Source of the DNA: Treponema_I sp045631425
GTDB lineage: Bacteria > Spirochaetota > Spirochaetia > Treponematales > Treponemataceae
Reading direction: 5' to 3'
Length of the DNA stretch: 16,228 nt
Assembly: GCA_045631425.1 (NCBI GenBank)
Contig: JAZQUR010000046.1
Coordinates: 1 to 16,228, forward strand
How positions within the stretch are numbered: the first letter of the stretch is position 1; each line of letters begins with the position of its first letter. Of this stretch, positions 7,413-13,998 are shown in pieces. The translations under genes were made by a program, and so were the position numbers. A model generated the notes under the pieces. That model saw only the letters and a program-made list of their open reading frames with translations. It did not search any database and was not told where the DNA came from.

Positions 7413-9041
7413 TTAAAAGTATAATTTAAGAAAATCAGCCCAACAAGTGTCTTTTCCAAAATCTAAATCAGTTTGGTAAAAACTAGGAGTTTTTCCATCT
7501 ACATAATTTAAGTATGAGCCTGAAATTTCTGCACCAGAAATTGTCATGCCATAAGGTCTATTTTCGCCGTAATACAAAGAGTTGTCAGCTTTTGAATCGT
7601 CTATGGCTGGACTTACGCCACCATTTTGCTTTTTTGAAGGACCTTCTCTCCAAGTAAAGATAATTGCATTTGAAAGTGCATCTATAACAGCTTTTGATTT
7701 TTGTTGAAGATTTTCTTTGTGTGTATCACTTGTTTTTTCACTAGCACTGTAAATATTTGATGCAAAAAATCCAATATCATGAAGCCAAGTGAAAGTACCT
7801 TGATAAATAAGTTTGTTTATTTCTGTATAAGATTTGTAATCAATAAGTGGCTTGAAATTAAGATTTATACCTTTGTTATTTGTAATGATATATTTTGCTA
7901 AGTCGTTTATGTTATCTTTAACATTTTCAATTTGTGATAAATCGATTAGAGAAAGGGTCATTGCTCCCATATATTGAAATTTTGCTAAGTCTACGGGATT
8001 TTGGGATAGATTGTTGATTTTTATATAATCTTTCCAATATGCTATTTCGTTTTCCCAATATGAAAGCCAAGTCGGGTCATATTTGGTTATGGTTTCTGTA
8101 TAGAATTTTTTGAAATCGTTGATAATTCCAATACCGATAGTTTTTGCATCGGCTGTATTTGTAAAATGATCGAGGATTGCTGTGTAATCATTTCCGTAGG
8201 AAGGAACGAGATTTGCAGAACTAACTAAATATTTTGCATAATTTCTAAATTGATAAGAGTCTTCGATGGATGCACCAAGACAAATATCAAAGATTAACAT
8301 ATCAAGTTGGTTATATATTCCATATCCTGCTTCAGTTAGGGCTGTTGAAACGTCTTTGGTTTTTAGGAAAACATCTTTCATGCTACTTTCTGAAAAATCC
8401 CAGCATAAGGCCCGTCGAAGTGATGTTCCTGTTACAGAACGTGGGCCGCCACCATGATTTGCAAACTGTAAAATCTTGTGATCTGCGTCATAGTATTTAT
8501 CAACCCACTTCAAAAAATTTGATAAAGTGTTTTTATCGCCCATGTTTGCTTCTGCAATTTCTGTTTTTGGGTCATAATTTAGCCAGTTATTATTTTGCGA
8601 ATAGGCTGTGGCGGTTAAATCTTTTGTGTTTGAGCAAAGTTTTTTTACATTGATATTGAAATCAGGTCCTAATTCGAGAATTTGAGTTGATGGCATTCCA
8701 ATAGTTGACCCTGTGATTTTGTAACCATCCCAAAGTGCAACAACTTTTACAATAGGCTTTTCCCCTGATTTTTCTTCATGTTTTCGTAGTGCGTCTTCTA
8801 TTTCGTTTAAGTCTGTGTAAAGAGCATCGTGTAAATCATTGTCACCATCTACATACATGATTATAAGCCAATCACAGCTTTGTTTTGTGTAGGATTTTAC
8901 AACTTGTACAGGGTCTGGAGTTCGCCCTAGCTGTTGATTTTGGGGTTTCTCTTGTGGATTTTCTGGTTGACTATAAAAGTCACAATTTGTAAAGCAAAAA
9001 ATAGATACAAAGATAAAAAATAATAATATTGATTTTTTCAT
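7413..9041 (-). CDS. Clostripain-like (peptidase family C11) lipoprotein
   Basis: A 542-residue exported cysteine peptidase. The signal peptide ends in FTNC (Cys20 lipidated), followed by a Pro/Gln/Asn-rich linker to about residue 50. The C11 fold begins at DWLIIMYVDGDNDLHDAL. The catalytic dyad is visible as His196 in ANHGGG and Cys254 in FDICLGAS, both in the usual spacing and context, with the SSANLVPSYG block after it. Clostripain family members cleave after basic residues, often with self-processing; the specificity of this member cannot be read. GGTGA lies 5 nt before the ATG, and a promoter is seen at 9068-9096. It is a single gene, convergent with GAF-HD-GYP. It is probably surface- or periplasm-anchored and may take part in peptide nutrition or host interaction (inference). 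Confidence 0.9.
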   Translation of the reverse strand: MKKSILLFFIFVSIFCFTNCDFYSQPENPQEKPQNQQLGRTPDPVQVVKSYTKQSCDWLIIMYVDGDNDLHDALYTDLNEIEDALRKHEEKSGEKPIVKVVALWDGYKITGSTIGMPSTQILELGPDFNINVKKLCSNTKDLTATAYSQNNNWLNYDPKTEIAEANMGDKNTLSNFLKWVDKYYDADHKILQFANHGGGPRSVTGTSLRRALCWDFSESSMKDVFLKTKDVSTALTEAGYGIYNQLDMLIFDICLGASIEDSYQFRNYAKYLVSSANLVPSYGNDYTAILDHFTNTADAKTIGIGIINDFKKFYTETITKYDPTWLSYWENEIAYWKDYIKINNLSQNPVDLAKFQYMGAMTLSLIDLSQIENVKDNINDLAKYIITNNKGINLNFKPLIDYKSYTEINKLIYQGTFTWLHDIGFFASNIYSASEKTSDTHKENLQQKSKAVIDALSNAIIFTWREGPSKKQNGGVSPAIDDSKADNSLYYGENRPYGMTISGAEISGSYLNYVDGKTPSFYQTDLDFGKDTCWADFLKLYF

Positions 9042-9067
9042 TTTTTCACCGTTGGGTTATTTTTTTT

Positions 9068-9096
9068 AGTATACACAAAATATGATTAAACGTCAT
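9068..9096 (-). promoter_or_regulatory. Promoter of the C11 peptidase gene
   Basis: On the - strand, ATGACG (9091-9096; 4 of 6 match to TTGACA), a 17-bp spacer and TATACT (9068-9073; 5 of 6). This gives a leader of about 20 nt containing the GGTGA site at 9046-9050. Confidence 0.6.
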
Positions 9097-9118
9097 TTAC
9101 TAGAGTCGTTTTTTTTGT

Positions 9119-9679
9119 TTATTTTTCTAGAAAAGCCATAATTTCCAAGTCTTTTGGAGATGGATGATAGTTTCCTTTAGGTTCAAAATAGAGTTTCCAA
9201 CTGTTGAGGTTTTCTTCTTTTTCTAGAATCGGGATAAAATCCGGTTGATTTTTGCAATGCTCTAGAATGAACCAACTTTGGAGATAAATGAAATCCTCTC
9301 CGATGGTGTATCTGTCGCGTTTTGTAAGTGGCGATTCGATTGTGAACTTTCTGATAAAGGTGTCTTGATTTTCGGATTGCTGGTTTAGTTCCATAACAGC
9401 TTTGTGTAAATTGTATGCTGATATAATGTTTGCTTTATCTTTTTCAAGTTGTGTGGCGATAGCAGAGCCTCTTCCAAAAACTTCCTGTGGTGATAAAAAT
9501 TTTTTGTAGGTTTCTGTAGCTATTTTTTCTAGTTGTTCTTTTGAAGGCTCTAGTTTTTCGTATTGTGGCTTTTCTTCTTTTCGGAGAAAATCTGGTTCTA
9601 TACCGCCATATTTTTTGAAGCGTTTTATCTTTTTTGTGAAATCGGTAATTATTTTTGTTCGGCTAAGCTTGTTTTCCAT
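9119..9679 (-). CDS. Conserved-looking protein of unknown function
   Basis: I do not recognise this 186-residue protein. It is highly charged and soluble, with no signal peptide, membrane segment or cysteine cluster. The first 60 residues are rich in Lys/Glu (predicted helical). The segment from about 60 to 110 contains FGRGSAIATQLEKDKANIISAYNLHKAV. The C-terminal third has aromatic-rich stretches (FIYLQSWFILEHC, WKLYFEPKGNYHPSP). Codon use and the well-formed promoter support a real gene. No Shine-Dalgarno precedes the ATG; a TATAAT box ends 6 nt upstream, so the message is probably leaderless. It lies upstream of the peptidase gene on the same strand, but that gene has its own promoter. Confidence 0.72.
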   Translation of the reverse strand: MENKLSRTKIITDFTKKIKRFKKYGGIEPDFLRKEEKPQYEKLEPSKEQLEKIATETYKKFLSPQEVFGRGSAIATQLEKDKANIISAYNLHKAVMELNQQSENQDTFIRKFTIESPLTKRDRYTIGEDFIYLQSWFILEHCKNQPDFIPILEKEENLNSWKLYFEPKGNYHPSPKDLEIMAFLEK

Positions 9680-9685
9680 ATTATT

Positions 9686-9714
9686 ATTATACTTCTAGTT
9701 TGTGATAAAGGCAA
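9686..9714 (-). promoter_or_regulatory. Promoter giving a leaderless mRNA
   Basis: On the - strand, TTGCCT (9709-9714), exactly 17 bp, then a perfect TATAAT (9686-9691). Six bases later comes the ATG (9679), so the expected first transcribed base is the A of the start codon. No ribosome-binding site fits in between. Confidence 0.62.
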
Positions 9715-9774
9715 TTTTTGGGGGATAGTTGTTGGGTGATGTGTTGAAAATATGAAATCAAAATTCCCACATTC

Positions 9775-9796
9775 TTAATTCTTAATTCTGAATTAA
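9775..9796. repeat. TTAATTC tandem repeat and palindrome
   Basis: TTAATTC occurs at 9775-9781 and 9782-9788. The second copy forms a 7-bp inverted repeat with GAATTAA (9790-9796) around one T. It directly abuts the left edge of the G+C-rich element and may be a boundary of it. Confidence 0.5.
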
Positions 9797-9797
9797 T

Positions 9798-9918
9798 CCT
9801 ACGCCAGATTGTAGGGGCGCGTAGCGTTCGGGACGGTGACGTCTCGAATGGAGCCTTTGGCGAAACCCCGAAAAGCTGGACTCACGTGAGGTATCGGGTT
9901 CGTCCTAAATATTATAAA
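9798..9918 (+). repeat. G+C-rich structured intergenic element, copy 2
   Basis: About 60% G+C by hand count over 9801-9905, against much lower flanks. A 9-bp hairpin runs from 9827 to 9848: TTCGGGACG pairs with CGTCTCGAA around the loop GTGA, with one G-T pair. The GNRA loop and wobble suggest a + strand RNA. CCTAC (9798-9802) can pair with GTAGG (9811-9815), or CTACGC with GCGTAG (9819-9824). GCC-TTT-GGC (9853-9861) and an imperfect CGAAACCCCG/CGGGTTCG helix (9861-9870 with 9895-9902) follow, and CTCACGTGAG at 9881-9890 is a perfect palindrome. The right part (9849-9918) aligns with 82-154. It ends a few bases before the sigma-28 promoter. Confidence 0.6.
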
Positions 9919-9923
9919 AAATC

Positions 9924-9950
9924 TAAAGTCGTTTTTTTATTTTCCGATAA
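9924..9950 (+). promoter_or_regulatory. Sigma-28 (FliA-type) flagellar promoter
   Basis: TAAAGTCG (9924-9931), 11 bp, then TCCGATAA (9943-9950). Compared with the known flagellar consensus TAAAGTTT-N11-GCCGATAA, 13 of 16 positions match and the spacing is exact. Transcription would begin near 9957, giving a leader of about 37 nt before flgF, which fits control by the flagellar sigma factor. Confidence 0.82.
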
Positions 9951-9993
9951 TTCTATTATAGACTTCAAATTGGTGGGACTTTTAGGGGGAAAT

Positions 9994-10788
9994 ATGATTC
10001 GAGGTTGGTATACTGGAGCTTCAGGAATGAATGCTCAGCAAGCACGTTTAGATGCAATTTCTAACAATCTTGCAAATGTGGACACTACTGGTTACAAAAA
10101 AGATGTGGCAGTGAGCAAGAGTTTTTCTGAACTTTTGCTTCGTCGTATGAATGATGACGGTGTGATTACAAATAATCTTGGCTCTTATGATGTGGCGCCT
10201 GTTATTGGGAAGCTTGGTCTTGGGGTTGAAACTAACGAGCTTTATACTATTTTTGAACAAGGCTCTTTTAAGGAAACTGGCACTTTTACTGATATGGCCC
10301 TTAGTGGTGAGGGATTTTTTGCGGTTTCTACTCCAAATGGTGAACGTTACACTCGTAATGGTAATTTTATGGTAGGCAAGGAAGGTTATCTTGAAACTAA
10401 GGATGGGTATCCGATTCTTGGTGAAAATGGTTATATTAATGTGGCTGACACAAGATTTACTGTTAGTCCAGACGGCGTGATTTCTGATGAAAACGGAAAT
10501 GAGGTTAATCGTTTTAAAATCGTAAGATTTGATAATGAGCGTTATTTGAATAAAATGGGCTCTAGTCTTTACAATACTAATGATATTGCAGGAGATGCTT
10601 ATATCGCAGAGGGAAATGAGCGTCCAACTTTGGTTCAAAGTTATTTGGAATCTTCTAATGTAAATGTTGTAAATGAAATGGTTCAGATGATTGAAGTGAA
10701 CAGAGCTTATGAAGCGAACCAAAAAACTATTCAGGCTGAAGATTCTATGATGAGTACTTTGTGGTCTAGGGTTGCTGTTAAGGCTTAA
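9994..10788 (+). CDS. flgF: Flagellar proximal-rod/hook-basal-body protein FlgF (FlhO/FlgG-like)
   Basis: A 264-residue rod protein of the periplasmic flagellum. The N-terminal rod signature is MIRGWYTGASGMNAQQARLD followed by ISNNLANVDTTGYK. The central region has the FAVSTPNGERYTRNG block, and the C-terminal signature reads SNVNVVNEMVQMIEVNRAYEANQKTIQ. Such proteins are exported by the flagellar type III system and have no cleaved signal. ATG 9994 is chosen because AGGGGGA lies 3-4 nt before it and MIRG begins the conserved domain; the frame stays open 36 codons further upstream without a ribosome-binding site. It is first in a two-gene operon behind the sigma-28 promoter, matching the spirochete flhO/flgF-flgG order. 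The name FlgF rather than a second FlgG rests on gene order. Confidence 0.9.
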   Translation: MIRGWYTGASGMNAQQARLDAISNNLANVDTTGYKKDVAVSKSFSELLLRRMNDDGVITNNLGSYDVAPVIGKLGLGVETNELYTIFEQGSFKETGTFTDMALSGEGFFAVSTPNGERYTRNGNFMVGKEGYLETKDGYPILGENGYINVADTRFTVSPDGVISDENGNEVNRFKIVRFDNERYLNKMGSSLYNTNDIAGDAYIAEGNERPTLVQSYLESSNVNVVNEMVQMIEVNRAYEANQKTIQAEDSMMSTLWSRVAVKA

Positions 10789-10813
10789 TTTTTAGTGAAG
10801 TGAGGATTTTAAG

Positions 10814-11608
10814 ATGGTAAGAAGTTTATGGACTGCTGCAACTGGTATGAATGGTCAGCAAAATAGTATTGATGTAATTTCTAACAACCTTTCAAATGTA
10901 AATACAACTGGATATAAGCAACAACGTTCAGAATTTGAGGATTTGCTTTATCAAAATATTAAACTTGCGGGAACTCCTGCAACTGAGGACACTGTAACTC
11001 CTGTTGGTATGCAAATGGGTACTGGTGTGAAGGTGGCTGCAACTCAGCGGATTTTCACTCAGGGAAATCTTCAGGCAACTGATGTGGCAACTGATATTGC
11101 TATTAATGGTGAAGGATTTTTCCGTGTTCAGCAATATGACGGAAGTTATGCTTATACTCGGGACGGTTCTTTTAAGATTGATTCTAATGGTCAGCTTGTA
11201 AACTCTAATGGGCTTCGAGTTATGCCAGAAATTATTATGCCAGAAAACTTCGAGATTAACACTTTGACTATCAGTAATGATGGGCGTGTTTCTGTAAAGG
11301 TTGCTGGAAATGATGATCCTCTTGATGTTGGTCAGTTGGAGATTTATCGCTTTGCAAATCCTGCGGGGCTTACTTCTGAAGGTGCAAATCTTTTTACTGT
11401 AAGTAACGCTTCTGGAGAAGCAATGGCTAGTCGTCCGGGGCTTGATGGGGCAGGGACTACAAAGCAAAGATTTTTGGAAGCATCTAACGTTTCTGTTGTA
11501 AACGAGATGGTTCAAATGATTGTTGCTCAACGCGCTTATGAGTTTAACTCAAAGGCTATCCAAACAAGTGATGCAATGCTTCAAACAGCTACTAGCTTGA
11601 AACGATAG
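10814..11608 (+). CDS. flgG: Flagellar distal-rod protein FlgG
   Basis: Also 264 residues. It begins MVRSLWTAATGMNGQQNSID then VISNNLSNVNTTGYK, has the GEGFFRVQQYDGSYAYTRDG block near residues 100-120, and ends SNVSVVNEMVQMIVAQRAYEFNSKAIQTSDAML. This is the canonical FlgG pattern, including MVRSLWTAATGM at the start. FlgG forms the distal rod that carries torque from the motor to the hook; in spirochetes the rod stays within the periplasmic space. The start is supported by GAGG 8 nt upstream, and the gene follows flgF by 25 nt with no terminator between, so it is cotranscribed. A hairpin terminator ends the operon, so no flgI, flgJ or other flagellar gene follows here. Confidence 0.95.
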   Translation: MVRSLWTAATGMNGQQNSIDVISNNLSNVNTTGYKQQRSEFEDLLYQNIKLAGTPATEDTVTPVGMQMGTGVKVAATQRIFTQGNLQATDVATDIAINGEGFFRVQQYDGSYAYTRDGSFKIDSNGQLVNSNGLRVMPEIIMPENFEINTLTISNDGRVSVKVAGNDDPLDVGQLEIYRFANPAGLTSEGANLFTVSNASGEAMASRPGLDGAGTTKQRFLEASNVSVVNEMVQMIVAQRAYEFNSKAIQTSDAMLQTATSLKR

Positions 11609-11674
11609 TCAGTTTTGGTAAATTTTTAGATAATAAAAAAGCTGGTTTTTAGGCTGATTTTTGAACTTATTTTG

Positions 11675-11717
11675 AAAAAACATCAAAGTCTTTTGTTTAA
11701 GATTTTGATGTTTTTTT
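11675..11717 (+). terminator. Terminator of the flgF-flgG operon
   Basis: CATCAAAGTC (11681-11690) pairs with GATTTTGATG (11701-11710) including one G-T pair, around a 10-nt loop. A-run and T-run flanks extend it, with seven T's at 11711-11717. Confidence 0.85.
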
Positions 11718-11732
11718 GTTTGTAGGTATAAT
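11705..11732 (+). promoter_or_regulatory. Promoter of the XRE-PAP2 genes
   Basis: TTGATG (11705-11710), 16 bp, TATAAT (11727-11732). The -35 box lies inside the descending stem of the flgG terminator. The expected start, near 11739, is at or beside an ATG at 11738. Confidence 0.55.
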
Positions 11733-11750
11733 TAGTTATGATGGTTGATT

Positions 11751-12374
11751 ATGGAATTTAAGGAAATATTGCGCGATTTGCGAGTGAAGTCAAATTTAAC
11801 ACAAGAACAGTTAGCTGAAAAATTGTTCGTTTCTCGAGTAACTGTTTCAAAGTGGGAAACTGGACGTGGCTATCCAAATCTTGATTCTTTAAAACTAATA
11901 TCAAAAATTTTTTCTGTTTCAATTGATGATTTGTTATCTACTGAACAGTTAATAGAAATATCTGATTCAAATACAAAAAAGCAGCGTTCTCAACTATGTT
12001 CAATTTTTTTTGGATGTATAGATTTTCTTGTAGGGATTTTATTATTTCTTCCAATTTTCGTTGATAAAGACGTAAGTGATATTGTTGTTGTAAACTCTCT
12101 TTTATCAGTAAGTTTTTCAAATCCAATTATTAGACTGAATTTGATTTCTTTCATAAGTGTTTTTAGTTTTTTTGGAGTAATTGAATTAGTTCTTCAAACC
12201 TTACAATGTCAATTTTGGATTAAAATAAAATTCTATCTATCTTTTGGATTTTCTTTTATATGTGAAATTTTATTGATTTTTACAAATCAACAATATCCAG
12301 CTTTCTTAATTTTGTTTTTTTCCGTAATAAAAATCTATATTTTCTTGAAGTTACGAAAAGTATCATTGATGTAA
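11751..12374 (+). CDS. Membrane-anchored XRE-family regulator
   Basis: A 207-residue protein. Residues 3-62 form a helix-turn-helix of the XRE/HTH_3 type (SNLTQEQLAEKLFVSRVTVSKWE... GYPNLDSL). About four hydrophobic segments follow (roughly 83-104, 129-148, 160-177, 183-200), so the DNA-binding domain is tethered to the membrane. This layout is common in Firmicutes regulators and may be a transferred gene (inference). The start is uncertain: ATG 11751 fits the domain but has no clear Shine-Dalgarno, and TTG 11745 is in frame. A short frame, ATG 11738 to TAA at 11759-11761, overlaps the start. It precedes the PAP2 gene by 61 nt on the same strand; it may sense an envelope state and regulate that neighbour (inference). 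Confidence 0.82.
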   Translation: MEFKEILRDLRVKSNLTQEQLAEKLFVSRVTVSKWETGRGYPNLDSLKLISKIFSVSIDDLLSTEQLIEISDSNTKKQRSQLCSIFFGCIDFLVGILLFLPIFVDKDVSDIVVVNSLLSVSFSNPIIRLNLISFISVFSFFGVIELVLQTLQCQFWIKIKFYLSFGFSFICEILLIFTNQQYPAFLILFFSVIKIYIFLKLRKVSLM

Positions 12375-12404
12375 ACAAAGATTTATTGTTTCGCCTTTGT
12401 TTTT
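12373..12404 (+). terminator. Weak A/T-rich hairpin between XRE and PAP2 genes
   Basis: AAACAAAG (12373-12380) pairs with CTTTGTTT (12395-12402) around a 14-nt loop, followed by two more T's. It begins inside the XRE stop codon. It is too weak to be sure of termination and may only reduce read-through into the PAP2 gene. Confidence 0.35.
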
Positions 12405-12435
12405 ATGGCATTTTTTACAAATCATAGGAGGCGAA

Positions 12436-13107
12436 ATGCAATCTTTAATTAAAAGAAAATATCTATTTTTTGTGTATTTTCTAATTTTTCTAATCTTTAC
12501 TCTAGTTGTAAAGTTTGTGGATGTTCAAGAAATTGGGCCAGAATGTTCTGTTGTTGGACTTGCTACAATCAACAATTTTTTTAAGAAGTTTTTAGGGCTC
12601 CATCTATTTTGGTATCACTTAACAGATTGGATGGGATTAATTCCTGTATTTTTATCCATCTTCTTTGGATTTTGTGGTTTGTTTCAATTTATAAAACGTA
12701 GAAGCCTTATTAAAGTTGATAAAATTATCATCAAACTTGGTTTTTTCTACATTCTTTTAATTTTTGTTTACCTGTTCTTTGAAAAGATGATAATAAATTA
12801 TCGGCCTGTTATATTGGGAAGTAGTTTAGAAGCTTCTTATCCTTCTAGTCATACAATGATTTCACTATGTATTTTTGAAACAGGATTGATTGTTATAAAT
12901 CAGTATATAAAAAATCAAAAATTATACAAAAGAATAAAAGTGATTTTTAGATTTTTTGAAATTACAATCGTTTTGGGGCGAATGTTTAGTGGAGTTCATT
13001 GGTTTACAGATATTATCGGAGGCGTTTTTCTATCTATTTGTTTGATAGAAGGCTTTAATAATGTAATGAACATTAGTTTTGAGAAAAATCCAAAATCTAA
13101 AAATTGA
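12436..13107 (+). CDS. PAP2-superfamily membrane phosphatase
   Basis: A 223-residue integral membrane protein with about six hydrophobic segments and the PAP2 (type 2 phosphatidic acid phosphatase) active site. The central motif is PSSH (P136 to His139), and the third is GRMFSGVHWFTD (Arg182, His188, Asp192, the R-x5-H-x3-D spacing of the family). The first motif is close but imperfect: K-MIINY-RP has five residues between Lys and Arg rather than six. It probably dephosphorylates a lipid phosphate or undecaprenyl pyrophosphate in the envelope; the substrate is not determinable. The start is set by AGGAGG 4 nt upstream of ATG 12436; an ATG 13 codons earlier lacks such a site. It is likely regulated with the XRE gene, and ends one base before the convergent queD. 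Confidence 0.85.
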   Translation: MQSLIKRKYLFFVYFLIFLIFTLVVKFVDVQEIGPECSVVGLATINNFFKKFLGLHLFWYHLTDWMGLIPVFLSIFFGFCGLFQFIKRRSLIKVDKIIIKLGFFYILLIFVYLFFEKMIINYRPVILGSSLEASYPSSHTMISLCIFETGLIVINQYIKNQKLYKRIKVIFRFFEITIVLGRMFSGVHWFTDIIGGVFLSICLIEGFNNVMNISFEKNPKSKN

Positions 13108-13569
13108 TTATAAACTGTATCTTGCTCTAGAAGTTTCTGTTTCAAAAACCTCGATTGCATACAAAAGATTGGCTGCGTTTTTTGCCTTTTTTGCAATGAT
13201 GGATTTTTCCACTTTTTCGTCATCTTTTAGAGTAGGGCAGTCTGCTTCTGTTTCTAATTCTTTTAATTGTTTTTTTAGTTGATTAAAAATCCAAAAAGCA
13301 ATTCGCTCTGCACTTGGATTGTTCTTAAAAACTAATTCTCCATTTTCTGTTAAATCATTTAAGTTTGTGTGATCTAAAATCTTGCAAACGCTTCTGAGAG
13401 CGCCTTTCAAAATGCCGAAATCTAAAAGCATGCCGCCTTCGTCAAGTTCAGTTCCTTTTGCATGGGCGTACACTTTGTAATTGTGGCCGTGTAAGTTTTC
13501 ACATTTCCCGTGATAGTCTTTTAAAAAATGAGCCGCTGCAAAATCGGCTTCTACTCTAACTTCAAACAT
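13108..13569 (-). CDS. queD: 6-carboxytetrahydropterin synthase (6-pyruvoyl-tetrahydropterin synthase family)
   Basis: A 153-residue member of the PTPS/QueD family, which makes 6-carboxy-5,6,7,8-tetrahydropterin from dihydroneopterin triphosphate in the pathway to preQ0 and queuosine. Zinc ligands are His14 (AAAHF), His27 and His29 (LHGHNY). Catalytic Cys23 lies in GKCENLHGH, and the Asp66-His67 pair in LDHTNLND and Glu in the terminal IEVFETETS are present. It is longer than the usual ~120 residues because of a Lys/Glu-rich insert before the last strand (about residues 110-130). A preQ1 riboswitch was not seen upstream, and no other queuosine genes are in the window. Its mRNA appears leaderless. 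The gene name is a family-level call. Confidence 0.88.
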   Translation of the reverse strand: MFEVRVEADFAAAHFLKDYHGKCENLHGHNYKVYAHAKGTELDEGGMLLDFGILKGALRSVCKILDHTNLNDLTENGELVFKNNPSAERIAFWIFNQLKKQLKELETEADCPTLKDDEKVEKSIIAKKAKNAANLLYAIEVFETETSRARYSL

Positions 13570-13575
13570 GTGAAA

Positions 13576-13604
13576 AATATACCATAATTTTGAAATTAGT
13601 TGAA
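13576..13604 (-). promoter_or_regulatory. Extended -10 promoter of queD, leaderless layout
   Basis: On the - strand, TTCAAC (13599-13604; weak -35), 17 bp, then TATATT (13576-13581) preceded by TGG, an extended -10 signature. Six bases separate it from the ATG, with no Shine-Dalgarno, so the transcript should begin at or next to the start codon. Confidence 0.55.
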
Positions 13605-13659
13605 GTACGATATTTGAAACGGCTTCATGTTTCTAAAATCTTTGTGTTTTTTTATCATT

Positions 13660-13998
13660 CTAAGCAGATTTCCTGAATCTACATTGTTCACAAACAGCGC
13701 TATCTTTGTTCATACAGTTTGCGGCGTGATCTGAGCAAGTGCACTGGATATCAATTAGGTCGTAGCAAACGATGTCATCTAGGGAAACACTAAATAATCT
13801 TGATAATACTAAAAGGTTATCGATTGTTGGGGCACTTTTCCCACTTTCCCAAGCGTAAATTGCTTGTGGGTATTGGAACCCAAATATTTCTTGAATCTCG
13901 TGAACTGAGAATCGGTAAAATTGTCTTAAACTTTTGATTTTTTCGCCAGTCTTTTTTACGTCAATTACTGGCTTTAAGATATGCTTAATAGCCTCCAT
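13660..13998 (-). CDS. XRE-family regulator with a Cys-rich C terminus
   Basis: A 112-residue protein with an HTH_3 domain at about residues 17-75: KTGEKIKSLRQFYRFSV, FGFQYPQAIYAWESG and PTIDNLLVLSRLFSV are typical of a group of small XRE regulators in gut bacteria. Its tail from residue 78 has six cysteines in 29 residues (78, 86, 88, 95, 103, 106), including C-T-C and C-EQ-C pairs, suggesting a zinc site or a redox/metal-sensing switch (inference). The start is backed by AAGGAG about 8 nt upstream. Its first 25 bases overlap the end of the small upstream gene in another frame, so the two are translationally coupled. No terminator is visible after it. Confidence 0.83.
   Translation of the reverse strand: MEAIKHILKPVIDVKKTGEKIKSLRQFYRFSVHEIQEIFGFQYPQAIYAWESGKSAPTIDNLLVLSRLFSVSLDDIVCYDLIDIQCTCSDHAANCMNKDSAVCEQCRFRKSA

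Larger units (their letters stand above)
9680..9993. other. 314-bp gene-free region upstream of flgF
   Basis: Left to right it holds the leaderless promoter of the - strand gene, a tandem TTAATTC repeat ending in a palindrome, the G+C-rich structured element, and the sigma-28 promoter of flgF. An in-frame extension of flgF could begin at 9886, but it would encode an atypical Lys/Arg-rich stretch and lacks a ribosome-binding site. Confidence 0.8.

Noticed and set aside
8270..8653. Open frames antisense to the C11 peptidase.
   Set aside because: No ribosome-binding site or domain; the peptidase frame explains the region.
9886..9993. Upstream extension of flgF by 36 codons.
   Set aside because: It would encode a Lys/Arg-rich stretch unlike rod proteins, cross the sigma-28 promoter, and lack a ribosome-binding site. 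ATG 9994 has AGGGGGA and begins the conserved domain.
10048..10722. Long open frame antisense to flgF (and a similar one at 10928-11530 antisense to flgG).
   Set aside because: They mirror the coding genes, have no domains or ribosome-binding sites, and the residue composition is unlike real proteins of this genome.
13570..13659. preQ1 riboswitch upstream of queD.
   Set aside because: The expected AGAGGTTC and A-rich tail pattern is absent, and the gene seems to have no leader at all.
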